A stretch of 64,000 bases of DNA from Paracoccaceae bacterium (GTDB taxonomy: Bacteria > Pseudomonadota > Alphaproteobacteria > Rhodobacterales > Rhodobacteraceae). Each line of letters opens with the position of its first letter. Positions within the stretch are counted from its first letter, which is position 1. This document shows, piece by piece, positions 43,489 to 52,253 of this stretch. The DNA lies in NCBI GenBank assembly GCA_024236495.1, contig JACKKJ010000002.1:366501-430500 (forward strand), read 5' to 3'. Position numbers and translations under genes: made by a program. The notes under the pieces are model-generated. The model searched no databases. It had not been told where the DNA came from and was given only the letters and a program-made list of their open reading frames with translations.

Positions 43489-45465
43489 TCAGATCGCGAG
43501 GGCGGTCTTGCGGCCTTCATGGAAGGCGTAGGGGGCCTGTCTCGGGGCGGCCGCGTCGCCGATCAGGTAGGTCTCCAGGCCGTCGAGCTCGGTCGAGAGC
43601 GGATCGAAGGCGCGGTTCGTGGTGGACAGGACGAGGGCAGAGGCGGCGAGGTGCGTGTCCTTGCCCGTCAGCATGTCGCGCAAGGTCGCGCCGTCCCCGT
43701 GCCATTCGCCGATCAGGTGTTCGGTCAGGAAGCTGACCCCAAGTTTCGCAAGGCGAGGGCGCAGGCCGATGTCGGACGATGTTCGCGCCAGTTCCTTGCC
43801 GATGAAGGGTTCGGGCGTGACGATCGCGACCCGGTGACCGCGTTCGGCCATCGCCCAGGCGGTGCCAAGGCCGCGCCAGTGGCCGCCTTCGTCATAGAGG
43901 ATCACGCTGTCGCCCAGCTTCGCCTCGCGGCGCATGACGTCTTCGGGCGACCAGACATTGCCCCTGTCGATGCCGGGCAGACGGTCCTTGCCCGGAAGCC
44001 AGCGCTGGAACCCGTCCTCGTCCGGCAGCGAGCCGGTGGCGAGGATGACGGCATCGGGGTTCAGCGCGCGGATATCCCCGGCCTCGGCGTAGGTGTTGAG
44101 GTGCAGGCGCACCTGCAGCTTTTCGAACTGGCGTTCGTACCAGTCGAGAAGGTCGAGGATCTGGGCGCGGCGCGGCTGCTCGCCGGCGAGGCGGAACTGG
44201 CCGCCAATGCGGGGCTGCGCCTCGAAGATATCGACACGGTGGCCGCGTTCGGCGGCGGCGCGGGCGGCCTCCAGCCCCGCGGGGCCGGCGCCGACGACGA
44301 CGATGCGGCGGGGGGGCGCTGCGGGGGTGAAGCGGTCGCCACCCCATTCGAACTCGCGTCCCGCCGAAGGGTTGATGAGGCAGGAAATCCAGTAGTCGCG
44401 CGACCGCCTGCCCCAGCACATCTGGTTGCAGGAAATGCAGCCGCGCACGTCTTCCGCGCGACCTTCGGCGGTCTTGCGGGCCAAGTGCGGATCGGCGATC
44501 TGGCCGCGCACGATCGACACCATGTCGGCCTGGCCGGAGGCGATCACGCTTTCGGCGTTCTCGGGCGTTCTGACATGCGCCTCCGACGTGACCCTGGCGT
44601 GTTTCACGACACGCTTCAGTTCCTCGGTGAAGGGTGCGGTCAGCTTGTCGGCGTAAAGGAAGGTCGGCATCAGCCGTTCGAAATCGAGATAACCGCCGTG
44701 GCCGCAGGTGACATAATCGACATGGCCGGTGGCGTCGTGCAGCGCCACGACCTCGGCCAGCGCCTCGCCCTGCAGGAGGACGTCGTGACTGTCGGAGGTG
44801 GAGATGGCGAGGCCGATGATGAAATCCTCGCCGCAGGCGCGGCGGATGCCTTCGATGATGGTGCGCGAAAGGCGGGTTCGGTTTTCCAGGCTGCCGCCCC
44901 ACTTGTCGTCGCGCTTGTTTGACCAGGGGGTCCAGAACTGGTCGAGGAGCGAATGGTAGGCCGCCCAGACCTCAACCCCCATGAAGCCGGCCTTCTGGCA
45001 CCGGATGGCGGCGGCGATGTGGGCCGCGATCATCTCCTCGATCTCGGCCTCGGTCATGGCGTGGGAGCCGTCGCTGTCGTGGTAGGACGGCCCGCCCGAA
45101 GGACCCCAGTGGGGCGTGAAGCTCAGGTCGGAATCACCATGCGCGCCAACATGGTAGAGCTGCTGAAGGATAACCGCCCCTGCCTCCTTCACCGGTTCGG
45201 TCACCTTGCGGAAATGTGGGATGACCTCGTCCGTCGAATGCAGGAAGTTGCCGCGTGTCAGGACGCCGGTGCGGTGGACGGGCATCGGTTCGGCAACGAT
45301 CATCCCCGCGCCACCCAGCGCGCGTTCCAGAAGGTAGCCACCGAAACGCGGCCCAGGCAGGCCCATGTCGGACATGTTCGCGGTATGGGCGCCGAAGACG
45401 ATGCGGTTGCGAAGCGTCTGGCCGCGTAGCTGGATCGGAGACATCAGATGCGGATGTGCGGTCAT
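43489..45465 (-). CDS. Fe-S flavoprotein dehydrogenase of the OYE/trimethylamine dehydrogenase type
   Basis: A 658-residue protein with an N-terminal FMN-binding TIM barrel of the old-yellow-enzyme class (1-330), a four-cysteine cluster (Cys343, 346, 350, 362 in CISCNQMC...SCLINP) for one 4Fe-4S centre, and a C-terminal NAD(P)/FAD-binding part with VVVGAGPAGLEA. Relatives include 2,4-dienoyl-CoA reductase, trimethylamine dehydrogenase, and the DgcA/StcD demethylating oxidases for dimethylglycine and stachydrine. The next gene upstream encodes an MttB-family protein and the locus handles N-methyl compounds, so an N-demethylase role is likely. The exact substrate cannot be read from sequence. 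An AAGGAAGG ribosome binding site precedes the ATG. Confidence 0.85.
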   Translation of the reverse strand: MTAHPHLMSPIQLRGQTLRNRIVFGAHTANMSDMGLPGPRFGGYLLERALGGAGMIVAEPMPVHRTGVLTRGNFLHSTDEVIPHFRKVTEPVKEAGAVILQQLYHVGAHGDSDLSFTPHWGPSGGPSYHDSDGSHAMTEAEIEEMIAAHIAAAIRCQKAGFMGVEVWAAYHSLLDQFWTPWSNKRDDKWGGSLENRTRLSRTIIEGIRRACGEDFIIGLAISTSDSHDVLLQGEALAEVVALHDATGHVDYVTCGHGGYLDFERLMPTFLYADKLTAPFTEELKRVVKHARVTSEAHVRTPENAESVIASGQADMVSIVRGQIADPHLARKTAEGRAEDVRGCISCNQMCWGRRSRDYWISCLINPSAGREFEWGGDRFTPAAPPRRIVVVGAGPAGLEAARAAAERGHRVDIFEAQPRIGGQFRLAGEQPRRAQILDLLDWYERQFEKLQVRLHLNTYAEAGDIRALNPDAVILATGSLPDEDGFQRWLPGKDRLPGIDRGNVWSPEDVMRREAKLGDSVILYDEGGHWRGLGTAWAMAERGHRVAIVTPEPFIGKELARTSSDIGLRPRLAKLGVSFLTEHLIGEWHGDGATLRDMLTGKDTHLAASALVLSTTNRAFDPLSTELDGLETYLIGDAAAPRQAPYAFHEGRKTALAI

Positions 45466-45529
45466 GCGGCCTTCCTTCGTCCTGCGTCTGCTGGCCCGGG
45501 GGAAATGGCCCGGGCCATCTTGCGGAAAC

Positions 45530-47077
45530 CTAGTACCAGGCGTCGGCCATGCTGGCCTTTTTCCGGGTCATGAAATCCTGAAGCGCCTCGTCGATCCCCT
45601 GATCCAGGCCCGGTGCCTCGTATTCCCGCAACCTTTGCTTCCAGAGCCGGTTGGCGCGGGTGGCCGCATCGTCGCTGCCTGCCAGTTCCCATTGTTCGAA
45701 GGGGGTGTTGTCAGCGGTTTCGCTGTCCCAATACGCCGTTTCATAGTTCGCTAGCGTATGGCTGCAACCGAAGAAGTGGTTGCCCGGGCCCACCTCGGCG
45801 AAGGCATCGACCGCGAGTTCGTTGTCATCGACCTTGATACCATCGAGGTAGGTATGCAGCGCGCCGCAAAGGTCGGCATCCAGCATGAACTTCTCGTAGG
45901 ACATCGACAGCAGCCCGTCGAGGAAGCCCGCCGAATGCAGGACGAAGTTCGCCCCGCAATGAACCGCCGCCAGCATCGACATCGCACCTTCGGTCATCGC
46001 CTGCGCGTCGGGCAGCTTCGAGGTGGTGAAGTTGCCCGAGCAGCGCAGCGGAAGGTTGAGACGTCGGCACAACTGGCCCACGACCATCGACCCGATGGCC
46101 GGCTCCGGGGTTCCGAAGGTGGGCGAGCCGGTCTTGAGCTGGGTGGAGGACAGGAAGTTGCCGAAGACCACCGGCGCGCCCTTGCGTTCCAGCTGCGTCA
46201 GCGCACAGCCCGCCATGGTTTCGGCAAGCGACTGCGCGATCGCGCCCGCGTTGGTGACCGGCCCCATCGCGCCGCCAAGGATAAAGGGAACCACGACCGC
46301 GGCCTGGTTGGCGCGGGCGTAGGCGCGAAGCGATTTCGTCATGGTCCCGTCCCACACGAGGGGGGAGTTCACGTTGACGTTGCCAAGAATGACGCAGTTT
46401 TCATCCACGAAGTCCCGCCCGAAGACGATGCGCGCCATTTCGATGCTGTCTTCGCTGCGTTCTTCTGCCGTGACAGACCCCATGAAACAGCGGTCGGAAT
46501 ACTTCAGATGCGCGTAGACCATGTCCAGGTGGCGCTTGTTGACCGGGATGTCGGTCGGCTCACAGATGGTGCCGCCCGAATGGTGGAACCAGGGCGAGGA
46601 CTGCGCCAGCTTCACGAAGTTCTGGAAGTCCTGAAGCGTGCCGAAGCGCCGGCCGCGGTCAAGGTCCATGACGAAGGGGCAGCCGTAGGCCGGGGCGAAG
46701 ACGACGCTGCGCCCGCCGATTCGGATCGAGTTCTCGGGATTGCGCGCGTGCTGCGTGAACTCCGCCGGGGCGGAGCGCAGGATCTCTCGCAGCATGCCGG
46801 GCTCGAAGGTCACCAGGTCGCCATCGACCCTTGCGCCAGCCTTGCGCCAAAGCGCCAGAACCTCGGGGTCGTCGCGAAATGCGATCCCGGTTTCCGCCAG
46901 GATTCGATCCGCAGCGGCCTCGATCCTGACAAGGTTTTCCTCGGACAGGACGTCGTAGGTCGGGATGTTGCGCACGATGTAGGGGCGCCCGACGCCCGAT
47001 GCCTTCTGCGTCCGTTCACGGCGGCGCGCCTCGCGCCCGCCATGGCGCGACCGTTGAGCAGTTTGATCCTGTGACAT
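45530..47077 (-). CDS. Trimethylamine methyltransferase family (MttB-like), non-pyrrolysine
   Basis: A 515-residue member of the MttB superfamily, which transfers methyl groups from quaternary or tertiary amines. Conserved features are GRSVVFAPAYGCPFVMD, SSPWFHHSGGTICEP and VLHSAGFLDGLLSMSYEKF. It has no in-frame TAG, so it is not a pyrrolysine enzyme; better-known non-Pyl relatives act on glycine betaine, carnitine or proline betaine. No corrinoid protein gene is nearby. An arginine-rich N-terminal tail precedes the domain. The ATG at 47077 is chosen over a distal upstream start. It lies 64 bases upstream of the flavoprotein dehydrogenase gene on the same strand and may act with it. Confidence 0.85.
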   Translation of the reverse strand: MSQDQTAQRSRHGGREARRRERTQKASGVGRPYIVRNIPTYDVLSEENLVRIEAAADRILAETGIAFRDDPEVLALWRKAGARVDGDLVTFEPGMLREILRSAPAEFTQHARNPENSIRIGGRSVVFAPAYGCPFVMDLDRGRRFGTLQDFQNFVKLAQSSPWFHHSGGTICEPTDIPVNKRHLDMVYAHLKYSDRCFMGSVTAEERSEDSIEMARIVFGRDFVDENCVILGNVNVNSPLVWDGTMTKSLRAYARANQAAVVVPFILGGAMGPVTNAGAIAQSLAETMAGCALTQLERKGAPVVFGNFLSSTQLKTGSPTFGTPEPAIGSMVVGQLCRRLNLPLRCSGNFTTSKLPDAQAMTEGAMSMLAAVHCGANFVLHSAGFLDGLLSMSYEKFMLDADLCGALHTYLDGIKVDDNELAVDAFAEVGPGNHFFGCSHTLANYETAYWDSETADNTPFEQWELAGSDDAATRANRLWKQRLREYEAPGLDQGIDEALQDFMTRKKASMADAWY

Positions 47078-47251
47078 GGGCCGTCTTCCCTTCCGATGCG
47101 CGCCTTTCCCAATCTTAGGGCGCAGGCGTCTGGGCGGGAAAGTATTTGGCGCGACATTCCGAAGGGGGCAAATGTCGTTTTGCGATGGCGGAGCGTCGTG
47201 GGTGGCTGACGCGGCGGACATCACATCCCCCGCCGCGCCTGCCAGGTCAGA

Positions 47252-48703
47252 TCACTCGGCGGCGAGTTCGCCGGTCCAACCCGAGATCGCCTTGGCTTCC
47301 AGGAACTCCTCAAGCCCCCAGATACCGCCTTCGCGGGCGCGGCCCGAAGCCTTGACACCGCCAAAGGGCGCCCCGGCGCCGCGCGGTTTTCCATTCATCT
47401 CGACCATGCCGGATTTCAGCGACATGGCCATCCGGTTGGCGCGCGTTCCATCCTGGGTCTGGACGTAGTTGGTCAGCCCATAGGGCGTGTCGTTGGCGAT
47501 CTTCACCGCGTCCGCCTCATCCTCGAAGGGGATGATGGAAAGGACCGGGCCGAAGATTTCCTCGCGTTCGATGGTCATGCCGGGCGTTACGTCGGCGAAG
47601 ATCGTGGGGCGGACATAGTAGCCCTTGTTCATCCCCTCGGGCAGCCCGAGCCCGCCCGCGACAAGCCGCGCGCCCTCGTCAATGCCCTTCTGGATGAAGC
47701 CCTGGATCTGGTCCCACTGGCGCTTGTTTACAACCGGCCCGATATGACGGCCATGTTCTGACGCGGGGCCGACCTTGACGGCCTTCGCAACCTCGGCCGC
47801 CTCTTCTACGACGCGGTCGTAGATCGACCGTTCCACCAGCATGCGGGAGGGCGCGTTGCAGCTTTGGCCGGTGTTGTTCATCATGTGAAGGACGCCGCGC
47901 TTCACCGCCTTTTCGTCGGCATCGGCAAAGATCACGTTCGCGCCCTTGCCGCCAAGTTCCAGGGTCACGCGCTTCAGGGTTTCTGCCGCGGCCTTGCTGA
48001 TCGCACGGCCCGCGCGTGTCGATCCGGTGAAGGAAATCATCTCGACGTCCGGGTGGCTGGACAGTTGGGCGCCAACACCCATGCCGTCGCCGTTCACAAG
48101 GTTGAACACCCCCGGCGGGACGCCCGCGTCGTGACAGAATTCGGCGAACAGCATCGCGTTCAGCGGGCTTTCCTCCGACGGTTTCAGAACGCAGGTGCAG
48201 CCCGCCAGCATGGCCGGGATCGCCTTGAGCGCGATCTGGTTCACCGGCCAGTTCCAGGGTGTGATCAGACCGACGACGCCGATCGGTTCCATCGCGATCA
48301 TCGTGTCGGGCGCATGCGCGCCAAGCGGACGGACCCATTCGATCGCGTCGAAGGCGCGCAGGAAGTTGTTGGTGTGCCACGGCAGGCAGGGCGCCTGCTG
48401 TTCCAGCGCGAAGTCGATGGGCGCCCCCATCTCCATCGAGATGGCCTTGGCGAATTCCTCTTTCCTTGCCTCATACTGGTCAAGGATGCGGGTCACGATG
48501 GCGCGGCGTTCTGCCGGCGGGGTCGCGGCCCAACGCGGGAAGGCCGCCTTGGCCGCCGCGACCGCCGCATCGGTGTCCGCCTGGCCACCCAGCGAGATTA
48601 CCGCGCAGGCGTCTTCCGTCGACGGGTCGATCACCGCGCAGTCACGAGGGGCCGCGGGTGCGACCCACTGGCCGTTGATGTAGAATTCGCGCTTCTCGAT
48701 CAT
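47252..48703 (-). CDS. NAD(P)-dependent aldehyde dehydrogenase
   Basis: A 483-residue aldehyde dehydrogenase with complete active site: general base Glu249 in LELGGKGA and nucleophile Cys282 in GQSCNAPS, plus the cofactor segment FTGSTRAGR. It oxidises an aldehyde to an acid. The gene sits upstream of the MttB-like gene and downstream of the glnT unit in the minus-strand series, so an aldehyde from betaine or amine breakdown is plausible. An AGAGAGG ribosome binding site precedes the ATG. A palindrome lies in its promoter at 48766-48784. Confidence 0.92.
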   Translation of the reverse strand: MIEKREFYINGQWVAPAAPRDCAVIDPSTEDACAVISLGGQADTDAAVAAAKAAFPRWAATPPAERRAIVTRILDQYEARKEEFAKAISMEMGAPIDFALEQQAPCLPWHTNNFLRAFDAIEWVRPLGAHAPDTMIAMEPIGVVGLITPWNWPVNQIALKAIPAMLAGCTCVLKPSEESPLNAMLFAEFCHDAGVPPGVFNLVNGDGMGVGAQLSSHPDVEMISFTGSTRAGRAISKAAAETLKRVTLELGGKGANVIFADADEKAVKRGVLHMMNNTGQSCNAPSRMLVERSIYDRVVEEAAEVAKAVKVGPASEHGRHIGPVVNKRQWDQIQGFIQKGIDEGARLVAGGLGLPEGMNKGYYVRPTIFADVTPGMTIEREEIFGPVLSIIPFEDEADAVKIANDTPYGLTNYVQTQDGTRANRMAMSLKSGMVEMNGKPRGAGAPFGGVKASGRAREGGIWGLEEFLEAKAISGWTGELAAE

Positions 48704-48765
48704 GGTGCACCTCTCTTTCGGGCGCGGACAGTGCCAGCAGGCCGGGCATCGCGCAAGGGCGAGAA

Positions 48766-48784
48766 ATCAAATTTGATCAAATTT
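48766..48784. promoter_or_regulatory. Palindromic operator candidate upstream of the aldehyde dehydrogenase
   Basis: AAATTTGATCAAATTT (48769-48784) is a perfect 16-base palindrome, and ATCAAATTT occurs twice in tandem across it (48766-48774 and 48776-48784). It is AT-rich in a GC-rich context, about 65 bases before the aldehyde dehydrogenase start. Related TTGATC half-sites are found at 53244-53265. Confidence 0.5.
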
Positions 48785-48820
48785 ATCGCCGCTGGTCTCG
48801 CGCCCCCTCCCGAACAGGAA

Positions 48821-48844
48821 ATGGCGCCGGAAAACCGGCGCCAT
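48821..48844 (-). terminator. Terminator of glnT
   Basis: A 10-bp perfect stem (ATGGCGCCGG/CCGGCGCCAT) with an AAAA loop begins 26 bases after the glnT stop codon and is followed on the minus strand by TTCCTGTTC. Confidence 0.7.
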
Positions 48845-48870
48845 CCAGTTCCGCGTTCAGGGGTCGCGGG

Positions 48871-50178
48871 TCAGACATCCAGCGTGTTGTCGTGTTCCCA
48901 GCGCGAGAAATGGGAAACGAAGCTATCCCATTCGCGGTGCTTCAGCTTCATGTAGGCGTTGGAGAACTCTTCCCCCATCATCGCCTTCAGGGTCTTGTCC
49001 TTGTCGTATTCGCGCAGCGCGTCCAAGAGGTTCAGTGGCAGCTTCGGCGCGCCCTTCACCTTGTGGCCGTCCTGATACATGTCGATGTCGTAGCGCTTGC
49101 CGGGATCGGCCTTGGAACGGACCCCGTCAAGGCCGGCGGCGATGATTACCGCCTGCAGAAGATAGGGGTTGGCCGCGCCGTCCGGCAGGCGCAGTTCGAA
49201 CCGGCCGGGGCCGGGCACGCGGACCATGTGCGTGCGGTTGTTGCCGGTCCAGGTGACGGTGTTCGGCGCCCATGTCGCCCCCGACGAGGTACGCGGCGCG
49301 TTGATGCGCTTGTAGCTGTTCACCGTCGGGTTGGTGATGGCCGCCAGCGCCGAGGCGTGCTTCATGATGCCGCCAAGGAAGTGGCGGCCGCGTTCGGACA
49401 GGCCAAGTTCCTTGCTGTCGTCGGCAAAGGCGTTCTTCTTGCCGTCGAGGCTCCAGACCGAGATATGGGCGTGGCAGCCGGAGCCGGTCAGTCCCTTGAA
49501 GGGCTTCGGCATGAAGGTGGCGCGCAGGCCATGCTTCTCTGCCACCGACTTCATCATGAACTTGAAGAAGCTGTGCTTGTCGGCCGTCGAGAGCACGTCG
49601 TCGTATTTCCAGTTCATCTCGAACTGGCCGGTCGCGTCCTCGTGGTCGTTCTGGTAGGCCTCCCAGCCAAGCTCCAGCATGTAGTCGCAGACCTCTGCGA
49701 TCACGTCGTAGCGGCGCATGACCGCCTGCTGGTCGTAGCAGGGCTTCTCGGCGGTATCCCAGGGGTCGGAAACCTTGTCGCCCTCGGGCGTCAGGAGGAA
49801 GAATTCCGGCTCCACCCCGGTCTTGACGCGCAGGCCCTCTTTCGCGGCCTCGTCGACGAGACGGCTGAGTACGTTGCGCGGCGCCTGGGCAAGCGGCTTG
49901 CCTTCCATGACGCAGTTGGCCGGCACCCAGGCGACCTCGGGCCGCCAGGGAAGCTGGATCACCGCCGCGGGATCGGGCACCGCCATCATGTCCGGGTGGG
50001 CAGGCGTCAGGTCAAGCCAAGTGGCGAAGCCGGCAAAGCCGGCCCCTTCCTCAGCCATGTCATTGATCGCCTGCGCCGGCACGAGCTTTGCCCTCTGACC
50101 TCCGAATAGGTCGGTGTAGGAGATCATGAAGTACTTGACCCCCTTTTCCTTCGCCCATTTTTCCAGGTCTTTGACCAT
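48871..50178 (-). CDS. glnT: GlnT-type (type III) glutamine synthetase / candidate gamma-glutamylmethylamide synthetase
   Basis: A 435-residue glutamine-synthetase-fold ligase. The metal-binding glutamates are in VEPEFFLLTPEG and GQFEMNW, the ATP region is PKPFKGLTGSGCHAHIS, and the C-terminal R-x-E is in GPGRFELRLPDG. It matches the proteins annotated as type III glutamate-ammonia ligase found beside glxBCD, and the GmaS enzymes that join methylamine to glutamate. Three glutamate-synthase-like subunits precede it in the same direction, and the four sox-type dehydrogenase genes lie in the same locus, favouring the GmaS role. Sequence alone does not decide between ammonia and methylamine. Confidence 0.88.
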   Translation of the reverse strand: MVKDLEKWAKEKGVKYFMISYTDLFGGQRAKLVPAQAINDMAEEGAGFAGFATWLDLTPAHPDMMAVPDPAAVIQLPWRPEVAWVPANCVMEGKPLAQAPRNVLSRLVDEAAKEGLRVKTGVEPEFFLLTPEGDKVSDPWDTAEKPCYDQQAVMRRYDVIAEVCDYMLELGWEAYQNDHEDATGQFEMNWKYDDVLSTADKHSFFKFMMKSVAEKHGLRATFMPKPFKGLTGSGCHAHISVWSLDGKKNAFADDSKELGLSERGRHFLGGIMKHASALAAITNPTVNSYKRINAPRTSSGATWAPNTVTWTGNNRTHMVRVPGPGRFELRLPDGAANPYLLQAVIIAAGLDGVRSKADPGKRYDIDMYQDGHKVKGAPKLPLNLLDALREYDKDKTLKAMMGEEFSNAYMKLKHREWDSFVSHFSRWEHDNTLDV

Positions 50179-50220
50179 GTTCTAACTCCCTGTGAAGTAT
50201 TGTTTTTCGGGCGCGGCTGC

Positions 50221-51552
50221 TTAGAAGCCGCCGTTCCGTCCCGGTATCCAGCTCGTGCCCGCAAGCGGGACCCCGGCCATCGCTGCCGCCTCGATGGTCA
50301 GCGCGCAGAGGTCTTCGGGTTCCAGGTTGTGAAGGTGGTTCTTGCCGCAGGCGCGTGCAATCGTCTGTGCCTCCAGCGTCATGACCTTCAGGTAGTTCTT
50401 CAGGCGACGCCCACCAAGCACCGGATCGAAGCGCTTGTAAAGCTCCGGGTCCTGGGTGGTGATGCCGGCCGGGTCCTTGCCCTCATGCCAGTCGTCATAG
50501 GCACCCGCGGTGGTCTGAAGCTTCTGATACTCGGCTTCCAGCGCCGGGTCATTGTCGCCTAGCGCCACCAGCGCCGCGGTGCCGATCGCGACCGCATCGG
50601 CGCCAAGGGCCATGGCCTTGGCCACGTCGGCCCCGGTGCGGATGCCGCCAGAGACGATCAGCTGGACCTTGCGGTGCATTCCGAGATCCTGGAGCGCCTT
50701 AACGGCTTGCGGGATGCAGGCAAGGATCGGCTGGCCGACATGTTCGATGAACACGTCCTGCGTCGCCGCGGTGCCGCCCTGCATGCCGTCCAGGACCACC
50801 ACATCCGCGCCCGCCTTCACCGCCAGCGCGGTGTCGTAGTAGGGGCGTGCGCCGCCGACCTTGACGTAGATGGGCTTTTCCCAGTCGGTGATCTCGCGGA
50901 TTTCGAGGATCTTGATCTCCAGATCGTCCGGCCCGGTCCAGTCCGGATGCCGGCAGGCAGAGCGCTGGTCGATGCCCTTGGGCAGGTTGCGCATCATCGC
51001 GACGCGGTCAGAGATCTTCTGGCCCAGCAGCATGCCGCCGCCGCCGGGCTTCGCGCCCTGGCCAACCACGACCTCGATCGCGTCGGCGCGGCGCAGGTCG
51101 TCCGGGTTCATCCCGTAGCGCGAGGGCAGGTACTGGTAGACCAGCGTCCTGGAATGGCCACGCTCTTCCTCGGTCATGCCGCCGTCGCCGGTCGTGGTGG
51201 AGGTGCCCGCCTCGGACGCGCCGCGGCCCAGGGCCTCTTTCGCGGGGCCGGACAGTGCGCCGAAGCTCATGCCTGCGATGGTGACCGGGATGTCGAGATG
51301 GATCGGCTTCTTTGCGAAGCGCGTGCCGAGCCAGACATCGGTCGCGCATTTCTCGCGGTAGCCTTCCAGCGGGTAGCGGCTGATCGAGGCGCCGAGGAAC
51401 AGCAGGTCGTCGAAATGCGGCAGGAACCGCTTCGTGCCGCCGCCGCGGATGTCATAGATGCCGGTTGCCGCGGCGCGCCGGATCTCGGCGTTCACCGCAT
51501 CGCTGAACGTGTAGCTCTTGCGCGGCGGGGTGTGGGGGAATTCGCTGGTCAT
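50221..51552 (-). CDS. glxD: FMN-binding glutamate synthase family subunit (GlxD/MgsC type)
   Basis: A 443-residue protein equal to the FMN-binding TIM barrel of glutamate synthase. Motifs include GMSFGALSGPAKEALGRGA, GQGAKPGGGGMLLG and VSGGIRTGADVAKAMALGADAV. In the N-methylglutamate pathway this subunit performs the reductive step that converts gamma-glutamylmethylamide plus 2-oxoglutarate to N-methylglutamate. It is the third of three split subunits in order GlxB-GlxC-GlxD, directly followed by glnT. The typical 3Fe-4S cysteine set of large-chain GltB is not evident. Confidence 0.88.
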   Translation of the reverse strand: MTSEFPHTPPRKSYTFSDAVNAEIRRAAATGIYDIRGGGTKRFLPHFDDLLFLGASISRYPLEGYREKCATDVWLGTRFAKKPIHLDIPVTIAGMSFGALSGPAKEALGRGASEAGTSTTTGDGGMTEEERGHSRTLVYQYLPSRYGMNPDDLRRADAIEVVVGQGAKPGGGGMLLGQKISDRVAMMRNLPKGIDQRSACRHPDWTGPDDLEIKILEIREITDWEKPIYVKVGGARPYYDTALAVKAGADVVVLDGMQGGTAATQDVFIEHVGQPILACIPQAVKALQDLGMHRKVQLIVSGGIRTGADVAKAMALGADAVAIGTAALVALGDNDPALEAEYQKLQTTAGAYDDWHEGKDPAGITTQDPELYKRFDPVLGGRRLKNYLKVMTLEAQTIARACGKNHLHNLEPEDLCALTIEAAAMAGVPLAGTSWIPGRNGGF

Positions 51553-51561
51553 GTCACTACC

Positions 51562-52251
51562 TCAGTACGCGTCAGCGTTGTCGATATTGAAGTTGTAGAG
51601 CTGCCGGGCAGAGCCATAGCGGCGGAACTCTTCGGGCTTCGCTTTCGCATCCGCCTCTCCGCGCCGCAGGAGGTCTTCGAGGAGCTCCAGATGCTCGGCG
51701 CGCATCTCCTTCTCGATGCAATCCGCACCAAGGCTTTTCACTTTGCCGCGCACGAAAAGCCGCGCTTCGTACAGGCTGTCGCCCAGCGCGTCGCCGGCGT
51801 CACCAAGGACGACCATGTTGCCCGACTGCGCCATGAAGGCCGACATGTGGCCGATGGAGCCGTGGACAACGATGTCGATTCCCTTCATCGATATCCCGCA
51901 GCGCGACGACGCGTTGCCCTTGATCACCAGAAGGCCGCCGCGCCCGGTGGCGCCGGCATACTGGCTGGCGTCACCATCGACGATGACGGTTCCCGACATC
52001 ATGTTTTCCGCAACGCCGGGGCCGGCAGAGCCCTTGATCCGGATCGTCGCCTGTTTGTTCATCCCGGCACAGTAATAACCGGTCGAACCGTGGACGGTGA
52101 TGTCCACCAACGCGTCGACGCCGGCCGCGATGGCATGGCTGCCGCGCGGGTTCACGACATCCCACTGGGTTTCGTTGGTCTGCCCCTTGAGGGCGTGCAG
52201 GGTGGAGTTGAGCGCACGCAGTCCGTGCGCCCCAAGATCGAAACTCGGCAT
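51562..52251 (-). CDS. glxC: GXGXG-domain glutamate synthase-like subunit (GlxC/MgsB type)
   Basis: A 229-residue beta-helix protein matching the C-terminal GXGXG domain of glutamate synthase. Tandem G-x-x-G-x-x-x-G repeats run through residues 50-160 (VHGSTGYYCAGMNKQ; YAGATGRGGLLVIKG; LGDAGDALGDSLYEA). This domain has a structural role in the complex. The ATG at 52251 is chosen; an in-frame TTG at 52257 would overlap the previous stop as TTGA. Sits between the amidotransferase and FMN subunit genes. Confidence 0.88.
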   Translation of the reverse strand: MPSFDLGAHGLRALNSTLHALKGQTNETQWDVVNPRGSHAIAAGVDALVDITVHGSTGYYCAGMNKQATIRIKGSAGPGVAENMMSGTVIVDGDASQYAGATGRGGLLVIKGNASSRCGISMKGIDIVVHGSIGHMSAFMAQSGNMVVLGDAGDALGDSLYEARLFVRGKVKSLGADCIEKEMRAEHLELLEDLLRRGEADAKAKPEEFRRYGSARQLYNFNIDNADAY

Positions 52252-52253
52252 AC

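Noticed and set aside
45530..47077. Possible pyrrolysine codon in the MttB-family gene
   Set aside because: The reading frame is continuous with no internal TAG, so it belongs to the non-pyrrolysine branch.
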